A DNA stretch of 64,000 nucleotides, taken from positions 8,603,165 through 8,667,164 of the forward strand of contig JACAXG010000021.1 of assembly GCA_018881555.1 (NCBI GenBank). Direction: 5' to 3'. The notes below the pieces were generated by a model that was not told where the DNA came from, ran no database searches, and saw nothing but the letters and a program-made list of their open reading frames with translations. This document shows, piece by piece, positions 39,601-54,600 of this stretch. Each line of letters starts with the position of its first letter. Positions within the stretch are counted from its first letter, which is position 1. Position numbers and translations under genes: made by a program. The DNA comes from Amblyornis subalaris. Lineage: Eukaryota > Chordata > Aves > Passeriformes > Ptilonorhynchidae.

Positions 39601-42600
39601 TAATCTACCATGTTGCTATATGAGGAATGATGTATATGCGACACGTATATGATAAATGTGATCACATTTATCCACAGAGAGCACACCTGCTGTAATGCAG
39701 AACTTACTGTGAATAGCAAGACAGATTTTTCCCTTTGCTGCTAAATATATCAGCTTTTATTGGTTACTTTCCAACCAGGATGTGCAATTTCAACATCTTA
39801 TTGTTTTTAAAAACAAAAGACTAAATTTTTCCTATGTATGATTTTAGCTTAGGAGTTTTCTCACCTGATGTTGGGACATGACTAGATGGAGTCTGTTCAG
39901 GACACGACAGTTCACTACCCCAATTCTGAAATGAGAAGTTACAAAATNGTTTCACCTTGTGGCTAAAAGATAAAGTGGAATTCATATATGGTTTCGTTGC
40001 ACAGTGAAGGGCAAAACCAAGTTAAGATATAGATCCTAGTTTGGTGCCTATGTAGCTCAACAGTGTTTTACTCCTCTTTGTGGAATGTTATCCAAACAAT
40101 AATTACTTTTGGTGACATTTTCTAGCAAAAGCATAAAACTTTTCCAAAGGCGAAACATTTCATCTTGAAATACTGCTTATGACAAAGCTCCATAAGGAGG
40201 ATTATTTTTTTTCCCCTTCTCTACAGNTTGGAGATTTTGTCCATGACCAAGAAGGTGTTTCCTCCAGGTTTGAAGTCTTGCTCTGGCTCAAAAGATATCA
40301 NATGTAAAAATAAATAAAACAAAAATCAACAATAAAATCCCCTGCAAAGTTATAATGCTATATTAATGTATTATATTATTCATGTATTATTATATTAGCT
40401 GGTGAAGGGTCTGAACATAAGCCCTATGAGGTGCAGTTGTTTAGTCTGGAGAAAATGAGGCTTAGGAGTGACCTCATCACTCTCTACAACTGCCTGAAAG
40501 GAGATGTCATGAGGTGACAGTAAGCCTCTTCTCCTAGGCAACCAGCAAAGGAACAAGGGGAAATGGACTCAAGTTGCATGGGGGAAGGTTCAGATTGGAT
40601 ATTAGAAAAAATTTGACCACTCAACAGTCGAAAGAGTGGTCAAGCATTGAAACAACCTTAAATATTCTATTGTTATGTTATCATTCCCCATGTACCNTGC
40701 TAGGAACCTATTCTTTCCCTAAAAACTTTCAAAAAGAGCTTGCTTTTACTGAATACAAAATTTGAAAAAACTTCAAAGCTTTAAAAGTTTCCATAAAAAC
40801 AATGGCCAGGCTCTAAATAATTGTACTTTACCATACATTTCCAGANGACATAATAGTTATTACATGTATTCCACCAGTTGAAGAAACTGAATCAAACACA
40901 CATGGCAGAACACCTTAGCTCACCAGCAGAGAGAGCTGGTGAATGTCACCCCCCTGCTTTTTGGTAATTAGCAACTATATTAGCCAAGAAGGCAGCAAGG
41001 GAAAAACNACAATTGTTATAGTGGCCAGTCCTTTGCGAGAGCAAAGACAGCTCTGTGCACTGGTCTTAGGGGCAGCCCTGCTTGAAGCAGGAGGTCAGAC
41101 TAGGGATGTTCTGGGGTCCCTTCCAACCTCAATTATTCTGTGATTGCACAATTCTACCAGAGTAAAACTACATGGACCAGTGGTCTTCAGAAAGCATGGT
41201 TGGTGTTAAAAAGCATCACAACAAATCCATCTATTCTTGTAAAAAAAAGGTTGTAATAGGCTTCACTATCAACCATTAAGGTCTGGTTGCAGAGGCTAGA
41301 AAGGACAGCTGCNCTTATTTTTAGATTAGAGAGGAAACTGTTCCTTTACCCTCTCTCTATTACTTCTTTCCTTTATCACTTCAAAAGCTGTTGCTGTTGA
41401 GATACAGTTTAAGTGCAAGAATCACCCATTAAAAGTGTAACTCTAGCTGTCACATAAAAATCCCATTTCAATCCTGCAAACTATGGCTTGCTAAGACAAT
41501 AACTGCTGTTCTTTGTAACCCCAAAGGCACAAAGATCACAGAGATTTTGATAATTAGGCTAGTCATGAGGACCCAGTATGTCAAACTAGCCCAGCCCATT
41601 TTGACTGCCAAGAAAATAACTGGTCCATTTCTTCAAGTCCTACACACAATGTTTCTGCAGTGTGTTTAACTTACCTCATGATGATTTCTCAGTCANGGTG
41701 GAAATTGAGCCCCTTTAAAAATAGGATTCCTATCACCTTTGTAAAGGGTCACATATCCAATATGTAAAGGTGACTGCCCTCTACAGGTTGAGCTTACTTG
41801 AATGTATGGAAGTACAGTGCCACCAGAACAAAATATCTAGACCTTCCTGAGATTACTTGGGGGTTAGGATTCTAAGTTAATTTTCTCCATACTGTGAGCA
41901 ACTTACTATCTGAATTAATTATGTATTCTAGGTTACTTACTTTTGACTACAGTTTTGATACAATTGCACCAATAACATAATTAATTTTGTTTGGCTTTTA
42001 GGAAAACATTTGTTTACACTGGAAAAAGTACAATGCAAGGTAGTATTCTCTTTTCAAAAACTTGTAATAGTTTATGTAATCTATAAATTCAGGGTGATGT
42101 GTTAAGAGACCAGATGCAGCTTTGCACAGTTTGCCTAAAATGCAGGAAAAGGTGCAACAATTACCTCTATTGGCTCTCTAGTGGGCTCCACAGGTGTGTT
42201 GTTGCTATTCTTGTATGTTCCCAGGAATGGACTGTTCTGGCAAAAAAGGAAACAAAAGTAGGAGAAATAAGAAACTAGGCAATAAGCACATGGCACAAAC
42301 CATAGCAGGTGATATCAAGGTATCATATTGCCAAGAAAGTTACTGCCTAAGCTGTAAAATTGGAATCTGGACTTTGAAACCATGCTTCTTCCTTAAAATT
42401 CATAGAACCTTAGAACATGATAAAAATTACATATGCCAGACGCTGGTTGTAGTTTAACATTTTACTCTCCTAATGTTCCACAATTAGACTTTATTAGAAG
42501 TTTAGTGCTTTGAAAAGGCACTGATGTAAAATCTAGACAAACCTGGGCAGATCTACTGTGTCAGCAGAAAGGAGATGAAAGACTGCTTACTGAAAAGATC

Positions 42601-45600
42601 GTTCTAGTCTCCAAGGGAGGCTGTAGAAATTGCATAGTTATTTTTGTCCCCTACTAATGCAGCATGCATTCAGGAAAACATGCACACCATATAGGCTAAA
42701 AAATTTCACCTGAATGCCCACTTACCTCACATAAGAGAAATTCCCATATTTGCATATAGGAGTCCTAAAAAGCACTAAAATCAGAAGGCAAGCTTTTATT
42801 GTACTTTAAGTTGCCTCAAAACAAACAATTTTCCATGGCTAGTGGCATTTCTATCAATGACTTTTTCAAACCTCTGTGGGCTTACCACTTCTGCAAAAAA
42901 TGGCCATATATTTTTCAAGGGATATAAAAATTGCTTACTTCTGAAAAACAATGTCTCTCAATAAGAGTGAACGAAGGGAAAGGAGTATAAAGTCCACATT
43001 ATTTGGCACTGAAAAAGTTGCTGAGTTAATTTAAGCTGCTTGGAAAAATACTGGGTAAATGAAGTGGGATCAATTTGAGTGAATCTGAGGACTTCTGAAA
43101 CACACTAGTTAATNACTCAGCAGATCTTCCTTTTCTAACAGGATGGACATAACATGGACAACCCCCCCCCATTATAACTTGAACACTTGTCTCCAGAACT
43201 AAGAGAACTCAGAACTCAGCTCCCTGATCTGCTCAGTTCTTCAGCCTTCTTGTTGAAACTGCTAAAGAAAGGGAGCCAATTACTGCTGCCTGCAGCGGTC
43301 ATTTCCTGATGCTGATACCTAGCAACTGCACTGTAAGTTCAGCAGCTTGTTTTGTAACTGCAGAAGCAGCTTCCAAAGAGTCTGAAGTATCCCTGTTATG
43401 AATCAGGCCAGGAAAACCAACCTGCCACTAGTTCAAGAAATAACAGATTCTGGATTTTCAAAGCTGCTGTGGTGCCCAAACCCCATTGATTCTGATAGGA
43501 AATTTAAAGCAGTGTATTCTGTTGTTTGCTGCTTGAGCTGCCTCACTGTACTTCACAAACAACAAAAACCAACCTCTGCTACAACAGAAAACACACAAAT
43601 CAGCATGTTGTCAATCAGTATTCATGGCACAGCAAAATGGCCACGGGATACCAGTGCAGGTATATGAGAACACCTGCTCACTCAGAGGTAAGCAGAGAAC
43701 AAAGCTCTAAGTAAATTTGTTCCAGATATACCAAACCCCTGCTCTCTGCAGTAAGCACAAGCAGCACAGCCTCCTGATAGCCAGCTCCAAAAATGTGGGT
43801 ATATTTACCTGAGCTGGACAGCCAAGGACGATGTCAGCTGTGAAATCAAATGAGTCAGCTTTCTGGCCTACCGGTTGTAACTAGAAACAAAGACAAAAGA
43901 ACCTATTTTTTAACCATGTCAGCTCATCTTAAATTTGTATAACAATTCTAATTAAAAAAACCCCACCTTAAATATACCTTTTGAATCTATATAAAGCTGA
44001 CTGTATTTACAGACCTTGATTTACAGCCAAGGCTGAAATGCATCTACTTCTCAGAAAGAACATGGCAACTGCATAACAAAAGAGCAACTCTAGAAAGAAG
44101 CTTAAAATGGGAAGTGGAAAGCTACAGTGGATCAGTTTAAACTCCTGGAGGATTTTGGCAGGCACATAAAGTACCTTGGAATGTCGCCAGAAGGCAAGGT
44201 CGTAAACTTTCTTCTCTTGCATAAAAGACGTCAAGAGTCCCTCAGTTTTTTATAGCTAAGCTGCATGATGGCATCTCCAACAAAAGGCTGTTTATGTGTA
44301 GAAGATAAAACCAAATCTAATTAAGAGGTACTGCTTGATGATTGCAAGCAATCATGTCAGCTGTTAAGATATTACCTCAAAGTATATGGAAGTTATTATT
44401 CAGGATTTGAGAAGCTGCCTCTGACTGCCTGGGTACTCCTACTGCACTGCAATGCTAGGTAAAATGGCTTTGCTTAAGCAATCTTTAACAACTCACTTTT
44501 ANTGAGCTTTACTCATTTCCAAAAGTAGTAAAACTGAACTGAATTAAAGCCACTTTAATTCCCANCAAGACATTAACAACACACAGATTTAAAACAAACT
44601 TGTAAGTAATCCATTTTAAATTGACGGATGCAGTTACAGTTCTTTATTTGGAGGTTTCCCATACCAGTCCATAGAAACATCATCCTTATTAAATGCNATC
44701 CTGCCTTGCATGAAAATGGATGAAGAAGACTTTGCTCAGCTGAAGTCACAAAATGACTGTGATCATGCACTAGCAGCACCTCTCTCCTTGCCACACACTT
44801 TAAGAACCAAGAGATTCTAGGCAGACAGCAGAGCCAAAGCCAGAGGGTATTTAACTAGTTAAGATGAGAAAAACACAAGGTCCAGCACTATCCAGGCCTT
44901 AATTGAAATGTTTATTACAGAGATCATTTTAATGGTAGTCAGGTCTAGGTAAAGACCTCATTATATGCAGAGCCTGTCACCTTACCACAGCATTCCAGAG
45001 AGCCTTGGCAAGCTGAGAATGGCCTTTCTCGCTTGGATGGAAGCAGTCAGGAGCNAAGTAGGAGACATCTGGATGCCCATCCTACAAATAAAAGCATAAA
45101 GGACATCTGAATGTAGAAGAATCCACACAGTTCCAACTTGGAGTTGCGGAGACCAAATCAGAACCAGTAATGAGAGATTCATGCCACTCGTTCTCCCTGC
45201 TCCATTGCAGAAAGGCTCCTGATTATCTGGTGATACAAAGTGTACTTCAGCAGGCCCATGAGCAACCAGAAACACCTAGATAGAGAGGATTACATGCCTC
45301 CATGGGCAGATCCACCCAAAAGCAGCAGAAGCACCATGTTCAATTACGTGGACAGTTCCTCTTCAGGTTCTGCAATGGGGATGGGTTTCTTTCTTCATCA
45401 GAACTGGCACCACAGGCAGCATTATGCTCTGCAGCACCTTTACGTGGTAATAAGCACATTATGGATGCTTTAGCAGAAGGAACAGGGCCCAACTGCTTTT
45501 GCACAGCTGTGAGTTTTGAAAGGAGCAAGAAGCAAGTAAGTAAGTGTTTGATGCAAGGCTGCCAGGCTGACCAAGCACACCAGACCAGTCTCCTTTCTGA

Positions 45601-48600
45601 ACAAAGCTGTCCTTTAATACAGATAGTGGAGGATCTGAAGGAAATTGAGTTTGGAAATTTAAATACCTTGGCTTTCACACGAATACTGAGATTAGGGTCA
45701 CACATGACCGAAACAACTTTTTTGGTCAGAGCAGTCCTTCCTCAAAACTTGAGNGGGTTTTGATTCAGTGTAGTTCAGCTTACTTTTTAGAGGACTACTA
45801 CCAAAATTTGCATCATATCTTTTGCCAATTTAGAGGCAGAGTTTTCAGTTCAGGAACATCTGAATGTTTTGTGAGATAAGAAATAAGAACAGCATCCTGA
45901 GTTTTCTTAAAATCTGAACTAATGCTTGTGAGGTTACAAAAAAAGCTCAGAAATATTTTGCTGCTTCTACTTTTATTTCTGTTCCCTGCCCTCAGAACCA
46001 AAATCCCTAGGGATGATTTTACACTGGCACCAGCTTCACACACAAACAACCAACAACAAAAAAACCCCAAACCAAAACATCTGTTTTTCCTATGAAGCTT
46101 TCAGCCAGTTTTCCAAATTTGTCTGTAACAGCATCTTGACTTTGCAAACTTTCACCAACTATTGGGAACATTTTCAGGATCAGTCCAATTCAATTGTACC
46201 AGAGCAATCCCTGCTCAATATTTTGCCCCATCTGCTCTTAGTTCCAGGTGCCTATGAAAATAGTTTCCGTTTTAGGGAAAGTTTGGGTCTTTTCCTAGAT
46301 TTATAGTTTACTGGAATTTGCCATTCAAGGAACTGAAATATACATCAACATATACATATGAGCTACATGAAATTACTTACACGTGATCATAGGTAAACTT
46401 CCCTTTCTGTCAGAGTCAGAAGAATGAATTATGGGGCAAAAAGTGGAGCTGATGCCATAGTCTCCACTGAGCAAGGCAGCTGTGTTTCTTTAAGAAGCGT
46501 AACTTAATAACTCTGTCTGTTATTAATCGTGTTGTATTTTCAGAAAGAAAAATATTTATATCCCCTTAAGAACATGAACNAACAAACCTCTTAAATGAGG
46601 TTTTGATTCATTTTCCAAAACAGTAATTGATATTTAGAGAACAATATGTAAAACTAAGAACTGCTTGCTATATGAAGAAATCTGTTGCAGTACACCAAAA
46701 AGCAGCAACTTCTCATAAAAAAGCACAGAACAAGGTGAAACTATTTTGCAGATAGTCTCTACAGGTAAGAAACGCATCCTTAGTCCTTTAAATGCAGAAA
46801 TCACNTTTACATCATACCTGACCAAGAGGAGTCTCCAGATTTTGGAGGAAAGGCTGGATCACCACTGTGAAGTTTTCATGAGTGTCGTATCTGCCAGACT
46901 CTATTAATTTCTGAATGCCAAGCTGCAAGAAACAAAAAGCCACCAGAAGTACTCTAACATCTCTGCATCATAACGGTTTNGTTTGTTTTGGTTTTTTGAA
47001 AGCTCTGGAATCAAAAGGAAGTTTTACTTGTGAACTCAAATAGCCACAGACATTGGCAAAAGGGGGCTGAGATGTTGCAAAGGAGCTGAGAAGGCTGGAA
47101 CACAATACTGAAACTGTTTGTCAGGGGCAGGATTTTGGTGACTAAACTCCCACCTATTCATCTCTAGTAGGAAACAGAATTTTTCTGAAGAGCTCTGCTG
47201 CTAGTTTTGGTCATGTGGTGTTTTGGATAGCATCAAATGACCTCCTGCTTAGTTCACAGTTTGGGTAAAATACTGATATGGTATGTTCCTTGGTAATCAA
47301 GAGCTCACCTCTGCTGAAAGTAAAGTAACTGTACCACTCTTGATAGACATACCTGGTAAGCTTTGGTGGCTTCCTTCACCATCGTTAAATTTTCTGAGTT
47401 TTCTTCTCCTGTGAGAACACAGCTACACAGATAACTGTGGGAGAGGTTAGAGGAGAAAATGGGAATAGAGACAGTTAAACATCCGATAATGCAGATGCCA
47501 CCCTTTGCCACCCAANGCCCTCATGACATGGGAGTAATAAGGGAACCTGTACAGCCATGTTTCTGTGAAAATGTCTTATTGTCCTTGCTATTGTAATTTC
47601 AACCCTTGGTCTTATTTTCTGCCTCACATGAATGATACTACTGTAAATAATTTTGGTTTCACCCCAGTTATATCAAAGTAATGCACACTGCACGGAGGAT
47701 AGTTTGTTGCATTAATTACACTCTGGCATGAAAAGGCCCTGCAGACTGACAGANGTGCACACCAGACCCCTTGAAACTAGAAAACAGGTCTTTGAAATGT
47801 ACTGCCTGCTCTACCTCTGAGCTGATATTTTTCCAATCAACAATTCCTTTTGCATTCCCAAGACAGAGAATTTGTCTCTGTCTGAAAGGTCAGCAAAGAA
47901 TGCAAATTACCCATTGCAGTAAAGCCTCCGAAACAGGAGAAACCTGTCTACTCTGCAAATACATCGTGTTCCCACAAAAAGGCCTGCAAATCCACTTCAA
48001 TCCCATCCTGAAGGACCCTGTAGCCAAGAGAAGGAAATGCCATCAGACAGGGTGATGTCCGCATAAGTCCATAGGACTGTGCTGCTACCTTTAAACATCA
48101 GTTCAAATTATGAGAGAAGCATGGAATGAGAACATGAACAGTAAACTCAGGACAAAAGGAAGTCAAACAAGCCTTACTCTGCCAAGTAAGTGGGGCACTG
48201 AACTAGAGTGTCCACAAATAACTGTCTCAGAGGGAGGAGGTTTTCCACATCGACCAGGCTCACTAGAGCTTTTGGAACCTGAAAGGTAAGTCAGACTTTA
48301 GAAGAAACCAGTTGCACAGCCCACAGTGCATTTATTTTACCCCAAAGTCCAGCCATTTGACACTCCTCCCCTTTCTCCACCACTGGAAGGATAAAAAAAT
48401 TTTAAAAAACCCAAAAAGCAACAAATCCCCCACCAAACTCCCCCAACTCAGCTTTTGATTCTTTTCCCACACCATAGTTCAGTGTTACTATCTGTTATTT
48501 CAGACTGCATCTCACTACTGCAGATAGACAAGAAAAAGAAAATGTTTTTTTAGAAGTCAACAGCATATGTTTGGTACCAGAATGGAAAAAAACTCCACTA

Positions 48601-51600
48601 AATCAAACAAACAGAAGAGCTAGCATCAGTCAGTCATGTCTCAGTATGAGCCAGAATGCTGGGATAATTTCACAGCACTTGCCTCCTCGTGCAGAATATC
48701 AAGAGTTTCTTGAATCCTTTTGGTGTAATTCCCAGCTGAGTAGTGATCCTGATAGAAACAGAAGAGATTACTGTTAAATGGAGACACAAGGCATTTAGGT
48801 TGGGAGGCTGGAGAATCACATCAATTCACTTCCTTTTCTGTCCTACAACACTGTGGTCAGCAGAATGTTCTTGCTTCTTTCTAGAGACTGGGGATTTTAA
48901 ACATACCAATTAATCTAAAATATAGGAAGGCTTGGTGAAATTTTAAAATAAACCTTGAATGAATTTANACCTTGGTGAATTTAAAATAAACCTTGTTGAG
49001 TAGCAGCGTATTTAACCCAAATCCATTGGGTCTTTCATGTAAAAATGCAGGAGGGAACCCAATCTGAATGCATGCTGAACAGCATAAACCAAGCAGCCAT
49101 AAGCATGCTCACAGCCAGCTGATAAGCTCTCATAAAATTATGTGAAATCATTGCTTGTCAAGGTCATAGCTATAAATAAGGCTATAAAGCTTGGCAGCAG
49201 CAGCAAAGATGCCTAGCAAGGCTCCTGCAGAAGCAGCACATTTCTCAAGCACAAGGGGTTGCAGGAGAATTGAAAATGCTCATAAGAAGTTAGCATATTA
49301 AAGGCAAGAGAGTGAGAGCTGGCAGTGAAAGGTGGCCTCTCCCTGCTGCCTGCCCACTCAACTCCCATGATCTCCTTATGGCAGCCCTAAAGGCTTCTCC
49401 ACAACCCAGAGAAGCATAAAATTCAAATAAGGCTGAGCACTGCAGCAACTTCCCTCATATATACACCTCACCTGTTCCTAGCATATCCCTACACTGTGAG
49501 TTATGGGGTGATGACAATTGTAGGGTTGCACTGCTTTGAACTACCACTACCNTTCTTGGATGTCTGAAGAGGCCATGCTAGCAGCAGAGCAGTTACCACA
49601 TCAAAGAATTGAAGGTTTTCTTCTCTTCCATTTTTTGCTCATGCTCAAAAGACAGTAGACAAGACAGTGGTTCTTATCCTGGAGTAAGCCAGAGAAAACA
49701 AAANCCTCCTACTCTCTTGCTGGTAACTTTTTGTGTCAGGGTAGTGTCAGCAACTAAACGTACAGCAGCCCATTTATAACTCATGTTATCTCTGTGAAGG
49801 CTCTCTNGATCTGGAGATTTCCCTTGACGTGTTTCTACACTGACAATACAGTTTCAGTTAAGCAGTTCCGCTACTCACAGGGTCTTTGCAATAGTTGCAC
49901 AGATCGTTGGCTCCAATATGCACAGTTATGAGCTTCCAGTCAGCACTGAAGTCAATTCTCTGTGCAATAAAGAAGAAAATAATGAGTCTGAATTTCTTTA
50001 ACTTTGTGATATGCACATGGTGTCATTGCAGGTAGATCTGTTATGTGAAGCAACACCTATTTCTATTCATGCTGTGAGATTAAAGGAGTCCCAGACAACT
50101 TACAGGATCAGTTTTCATAAGTCTCAGGAGATTTCTTGCTTGGGCTGGCAAGTGCCTGTAAAGAAGGACAGCTAGTGAGTGAAAGAAACACCCGTATTGA
50201 GAGATCAACATTACCACTCTTCAGACATCTTAAATCAAGTTGTCAGATATCAGAGGGGTTGAGTGAGGACACAGTATAATACTCATGTTGCTGTGATCAA
50301 ATTACAGGCTCACATCTTAATGAAAAAGATCAATATCAAATCAACCTTGAACACTGATTTTACTCAAGTTCAGTAACTAATCTGGAACCATAAGTTTAGC
50401 TCCTATTACATTCCTTAACACCTAAAACAGCTGAAAAGCCAGACACGGCAACACTTGTAAGCAGATGGCCTCTCTAGAGCTAGGCTGCCATCAACCTATT
50501 CCTTGTAGACTAAAACAAGGGAATCGCCAGTCTCNATATATAGCTGACCTCTTGAGCAACATGCACCTGAAAAGCTGAGGTTTTAGAGTTCACTGTGCAC
50601 ACCCTCCTCATTTTTGTAGCCCACACCCAGAGTCAGTACATAATTTTCCACTATGTGAAATAGTTCTGTGCACGCAACTTTCCCAGGGTAATTAAAAATC
50701 CAAGAAACTTTCAAGATTACTCAGATAAGTTAAGATTATAGTAATGCTGTTCTCCAATAGCCACGTGGGCACTCTTTCTTTTTTTGTGTACATATATATA
50801 CATACATACACATATACATCTATTTCTCTCTAAAGTGCAATGAATTTTGAGTTACCTAGGCTGAATGCTTCGGCCTTGTTTGACTGCCCTGACACGTTTG
50901 GTCTTCAAATATGCATTAAGAAGAGAATGGGGTCAGAAAGCTTTGACCTTCCAGGCAGGTCTGTAGTATGGAATGAGCTGCATCTCTGTCCAGGCTCTTG
51001 TTAAAGACACTGGCTGTCTATCATTTCTGGGAGCATATCAGCTGACATTAATAAGCACGACACTTGTTTTGTGTGACAACCAGAGCTTAGCTCTCCTTTG
51101 CAATGCTTTGTTTACTGTAGGAAAAAGAGAGGTCTCTCACCAGCCTCATCCGGCTGAATACTGATCTAACACTGACGTACAAGTATCTACTGAGGAATGA
51201 GCCCTGTCATACATCTACTTGTGACACAGGCACTGTGTGCATGTAGTAGNTCTTATCACTGTTACCCTTGTCCAATGTCATAACCTACTTATTTATATCC
51301 CAAAGCTATCACAAGCCACAAGTGGTCATNATTTCCTTCTGTTCTTACTGTGGACACCCTTAAGCTAGGGCATTGACTTCAATATTGACACACAGGAAAA
51401 CACCACTTATTGATCTGACAGTCCACAACATATTTGATTTTTCATGCAGTCAGTGAGGTGCTAATGCATCCTGAGCCAATGCAGTCAGCAAGATCTAACA
51501 ACATCTTGAATGAANTAGTGCCAGCAATCATCCACCCTTGAACTGCAGTTTCAACCAAGTTTAGATATTGACCAATGGAAACAGTTTGCTAATGGGAAAT

Positions 51601-54600
51601 ACAGATATTCACAGTACCTGTCAGTTGTTTTCTCCTCTCAGTCTTAAATTCTTAGCCTCCTTTTTTCTTTTTTCCCCTCCACACGAAATCAGAGATCTCA
51701 GCCAGGCTCTGCTTCAGCAACATTTCAGATCTATCCTTAACTCTATCATGTACTTAAGCACTTTGGCAATGAATGCAGATAGGCTTAGGAGCATTTTGCA
51801 GAATGAGACCTGTTTTACTACATTTTCATCTAGTTCAATAAAGAGCTCTTCAAAGCAGCCACAGATTTCACTTTAAGAAACCCTTACATCTGGTTTCCAT
51901 AAGCTGGTAAGTCTGCAAAATTATCCAGTTTCAGAAATGTCCCAGGACCTCTGGAAAGCACTTTCCAGATTAGCACCAAAAAGCAAGACAGGCCAGATAA
52001 CAATTCTTAAATACCAGCATTAACTGCTGGACTTTTTTTGCCCTGTGAATCACTGGAAAATGGATAGTTTTGATTGATGAAGAATAAATGTTGGATTGCA
52101 TCATCATTTCAGGGTCAAATACCTAAAGTAGGAGAAACATTTCCTTATGTTGCAATACATTTCAGTATTCAACTAGGATGAATTCATCTTCTCAGGTACA
52201 TCAAGAGCCAGAACTTTATAGGACAGAACCCCAAAAAAAGTATCTCAGAGCTCAGGGATATTTGCATAGNAGTTCACAGGACTTTACTTTTGCACAACTT
52301 TCTACAGAGAGTTATGAGACAGAGAAGATAAGCAGAAATCTGGCATGANTGTTGTTTGTATCTCCTTGCTGAATGTTTACAAAATGTGGTTACAGAACAA
52401 AGATAGCTCAATTTCATCATGTTTATCCAGTCCAGTTGTTTGCAGGGGNAGAGGGAAAACTAATTGGTATAGACAAAGTAGGCAATTTTTCATTAGACTA
52501 ACATCCATCAACTCATTTCAAACAGCTAACAAATAGCTATTTAATAGCAATGCCTCAGTTGCTGCTGATACAAGCTGCTTTAAGTCATAATGGTGACTTA
52601 AGAGGTTGTGTATTCTGTTTCAAGTCCTCTCGCCACACCAAAAAGCCTGTTTAAGATTTAACTCATAAAGAACACAAGACAGGCACCTATCTAATTCTTT
52701 CATGTAACAAGCAAAAGCTAGGGGTAATTTGGATATACTCTGCGTACAGTATGTTAATAAATTCTCATTAATGGCTGTTGCACATTTCACCAACATACAC
52801 AGGTACATTCAGTCATCACCAGGTAAAAAAAATGCCTTCTCTCAGTTCTGGGGGGCTGCAGGATATAGCAGGGGACCTAGCACCCTATTTCTGTCAGGAA
52901 ATCCAAGTATTTACTGAGATTGTCAGAATGAGTCAGAAGTTACTCAAGGCCTACAGGAGAGCAATAAGAAAAACTGATAAATCCTAACNATCTTTGCTTA
53001 GATACAGCAAACTCAAACACTTCTCTTGGCTTCTGAACTTCACTTCCAAGACTCCTCTGGGAGGCAAGTTGAATTTTTCTTCAAACAAACAAATTAAGGT
53101 CTGGGTAATATCAATTCACAATGTCAAATCCAGGCANGGTCTGCCAGATTCTGTGCCCAAACTATGACTGAATTCAAGCAGCCATCTGTTTTGTTAATTA
53201 AACAGCACTGACTTTCAATAAGTATCCAGGGATTTCTCGGATAAGCAGTATAGCAAAGCTCAACTCATGCAGCTTCCCAGGTGTGACTAAAAGCAAAGAG
53301 CCAAATTCAGATGACTGCAAGACATTACAAGCCCTATTGTATCGGCAGAAGTGGCTGCGACTGCACCAGTTCTGCAATGCACCAAAACCCATGTATGACC
53401 ATTAGTAATTCTCTTTTCTTAAGATTCCAGACTGTTTTTTCTCTGCCTCTCTCTTGTCCACTCCTGCGTACTTATCCAGAAATCTGAGGCCAGAATTATG
53501 GAAGATTGCATTTAGTTTTACTTCTAGTTTCTCTTGATCAATTCATTACATGTTCAGTTTCTGAAAACATTCATGTTCTCAGAGATTTATTGAAAGATAA
53601 ATAAATAAATTAATATATGTTGAAGAGAAAGAGTAGAAACCTCCAAACAGTTTCTGCCAGTTTCTTGTTTGTGGATTTCGTAATCAGGACTGTTAGTTTC
53701 ATTTGAAAGTTCAGCTATGAAATAAACCCATACATTTAACATGTTTTGAGCCAATTTTCAACTCTAACTAGACTGGTTTTGCTTGCTCTTCAGAGCAAGT
53801 TGTGACAGCACATGAGACAGTTGAAAGGCAATTAGATGAAGCATCCATCACCTACAAATGTAAAACAAAAAGCTACATACTCAGCCTGTGCTCCAGGAAC
53901 TGCCTGGTTAAGGAATGCATTTGAATCATTCTCACTCCCGGTACCAGTTGAGTAGCCCATGATTGTAACATTGAACTTTCGAAAGATGTCTGAAAAACAA
54001 AGATGGCAATGAAGGGAAAAAGACTCCNTCTGCTCCCTGACTACAGGGACTAGCACACACCAGCACTGCCACAGTTTTGCTCTCTGACAGCACAGCTGCT
54101 GCAGCTGCCATTCAACTAGATGGATTCACCAAGCAGTGGTGAGAGGGGTCACCAGCTGGAATGACTCAGACAGCAGTGTGCTGCAGTGCCCTGCACTGGC
54201 ATCAGCAGATAAGATGAGCAGAATTGAGGACTACTGTGTGCAGTTCTCACTCATGTTGTAGTGGTTAAAGCCTGAAATAAAATTCTCAGTCATATGATGT
54301 TGACTTTGTGAAGCAAGCCCGAAGGGTCCTTCAGCCCAGCAGGAGCTCGTTTTCAGCTAAAGGATCTGGGTCTGCTTCACTGCTCTGCAAAATCTCATAC
54401 TACTGACAAATGTGAAGAACAAAGCCTCAGATGCATGGTTCTGATGAAGTCCCACCATGTTCTCCATAGTATTTTCCAAAAGGAGGTTGTCAGAGTAATT
54501 TCCAGCTGAGAGTGAATATGGCCACATTGTAAACTACAAAAACTACTTAAATCTCAAAGACTGAATTTAACCACATTTTAATAAGGGCTTTGTCAAACGT

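Larger units (their letters stand above)
39179..48177 (-). other. PLB1: PLB1 introns between E21 and E14
   Basis: Introns 39179-39864, 39926-42164 (with the CR1 pieces), 42237-43808, 43881-44985, 45082-46817, 46923-47352 and 47435-48177. The longest open frame (45302-45763 plus, 153 codons) has no recognisable homology and is also open on the other strand. Confidence 0.7.

Noticed and set aside
45302..45763. Plus-strand open frame of 153 codons, the second longest uninterrupted frame class in the window
   Set aside because: It lies in a PLB1 intron, matches no family I know, and the opposite strand is also open over 121 codons, which points to chance lack of stops.
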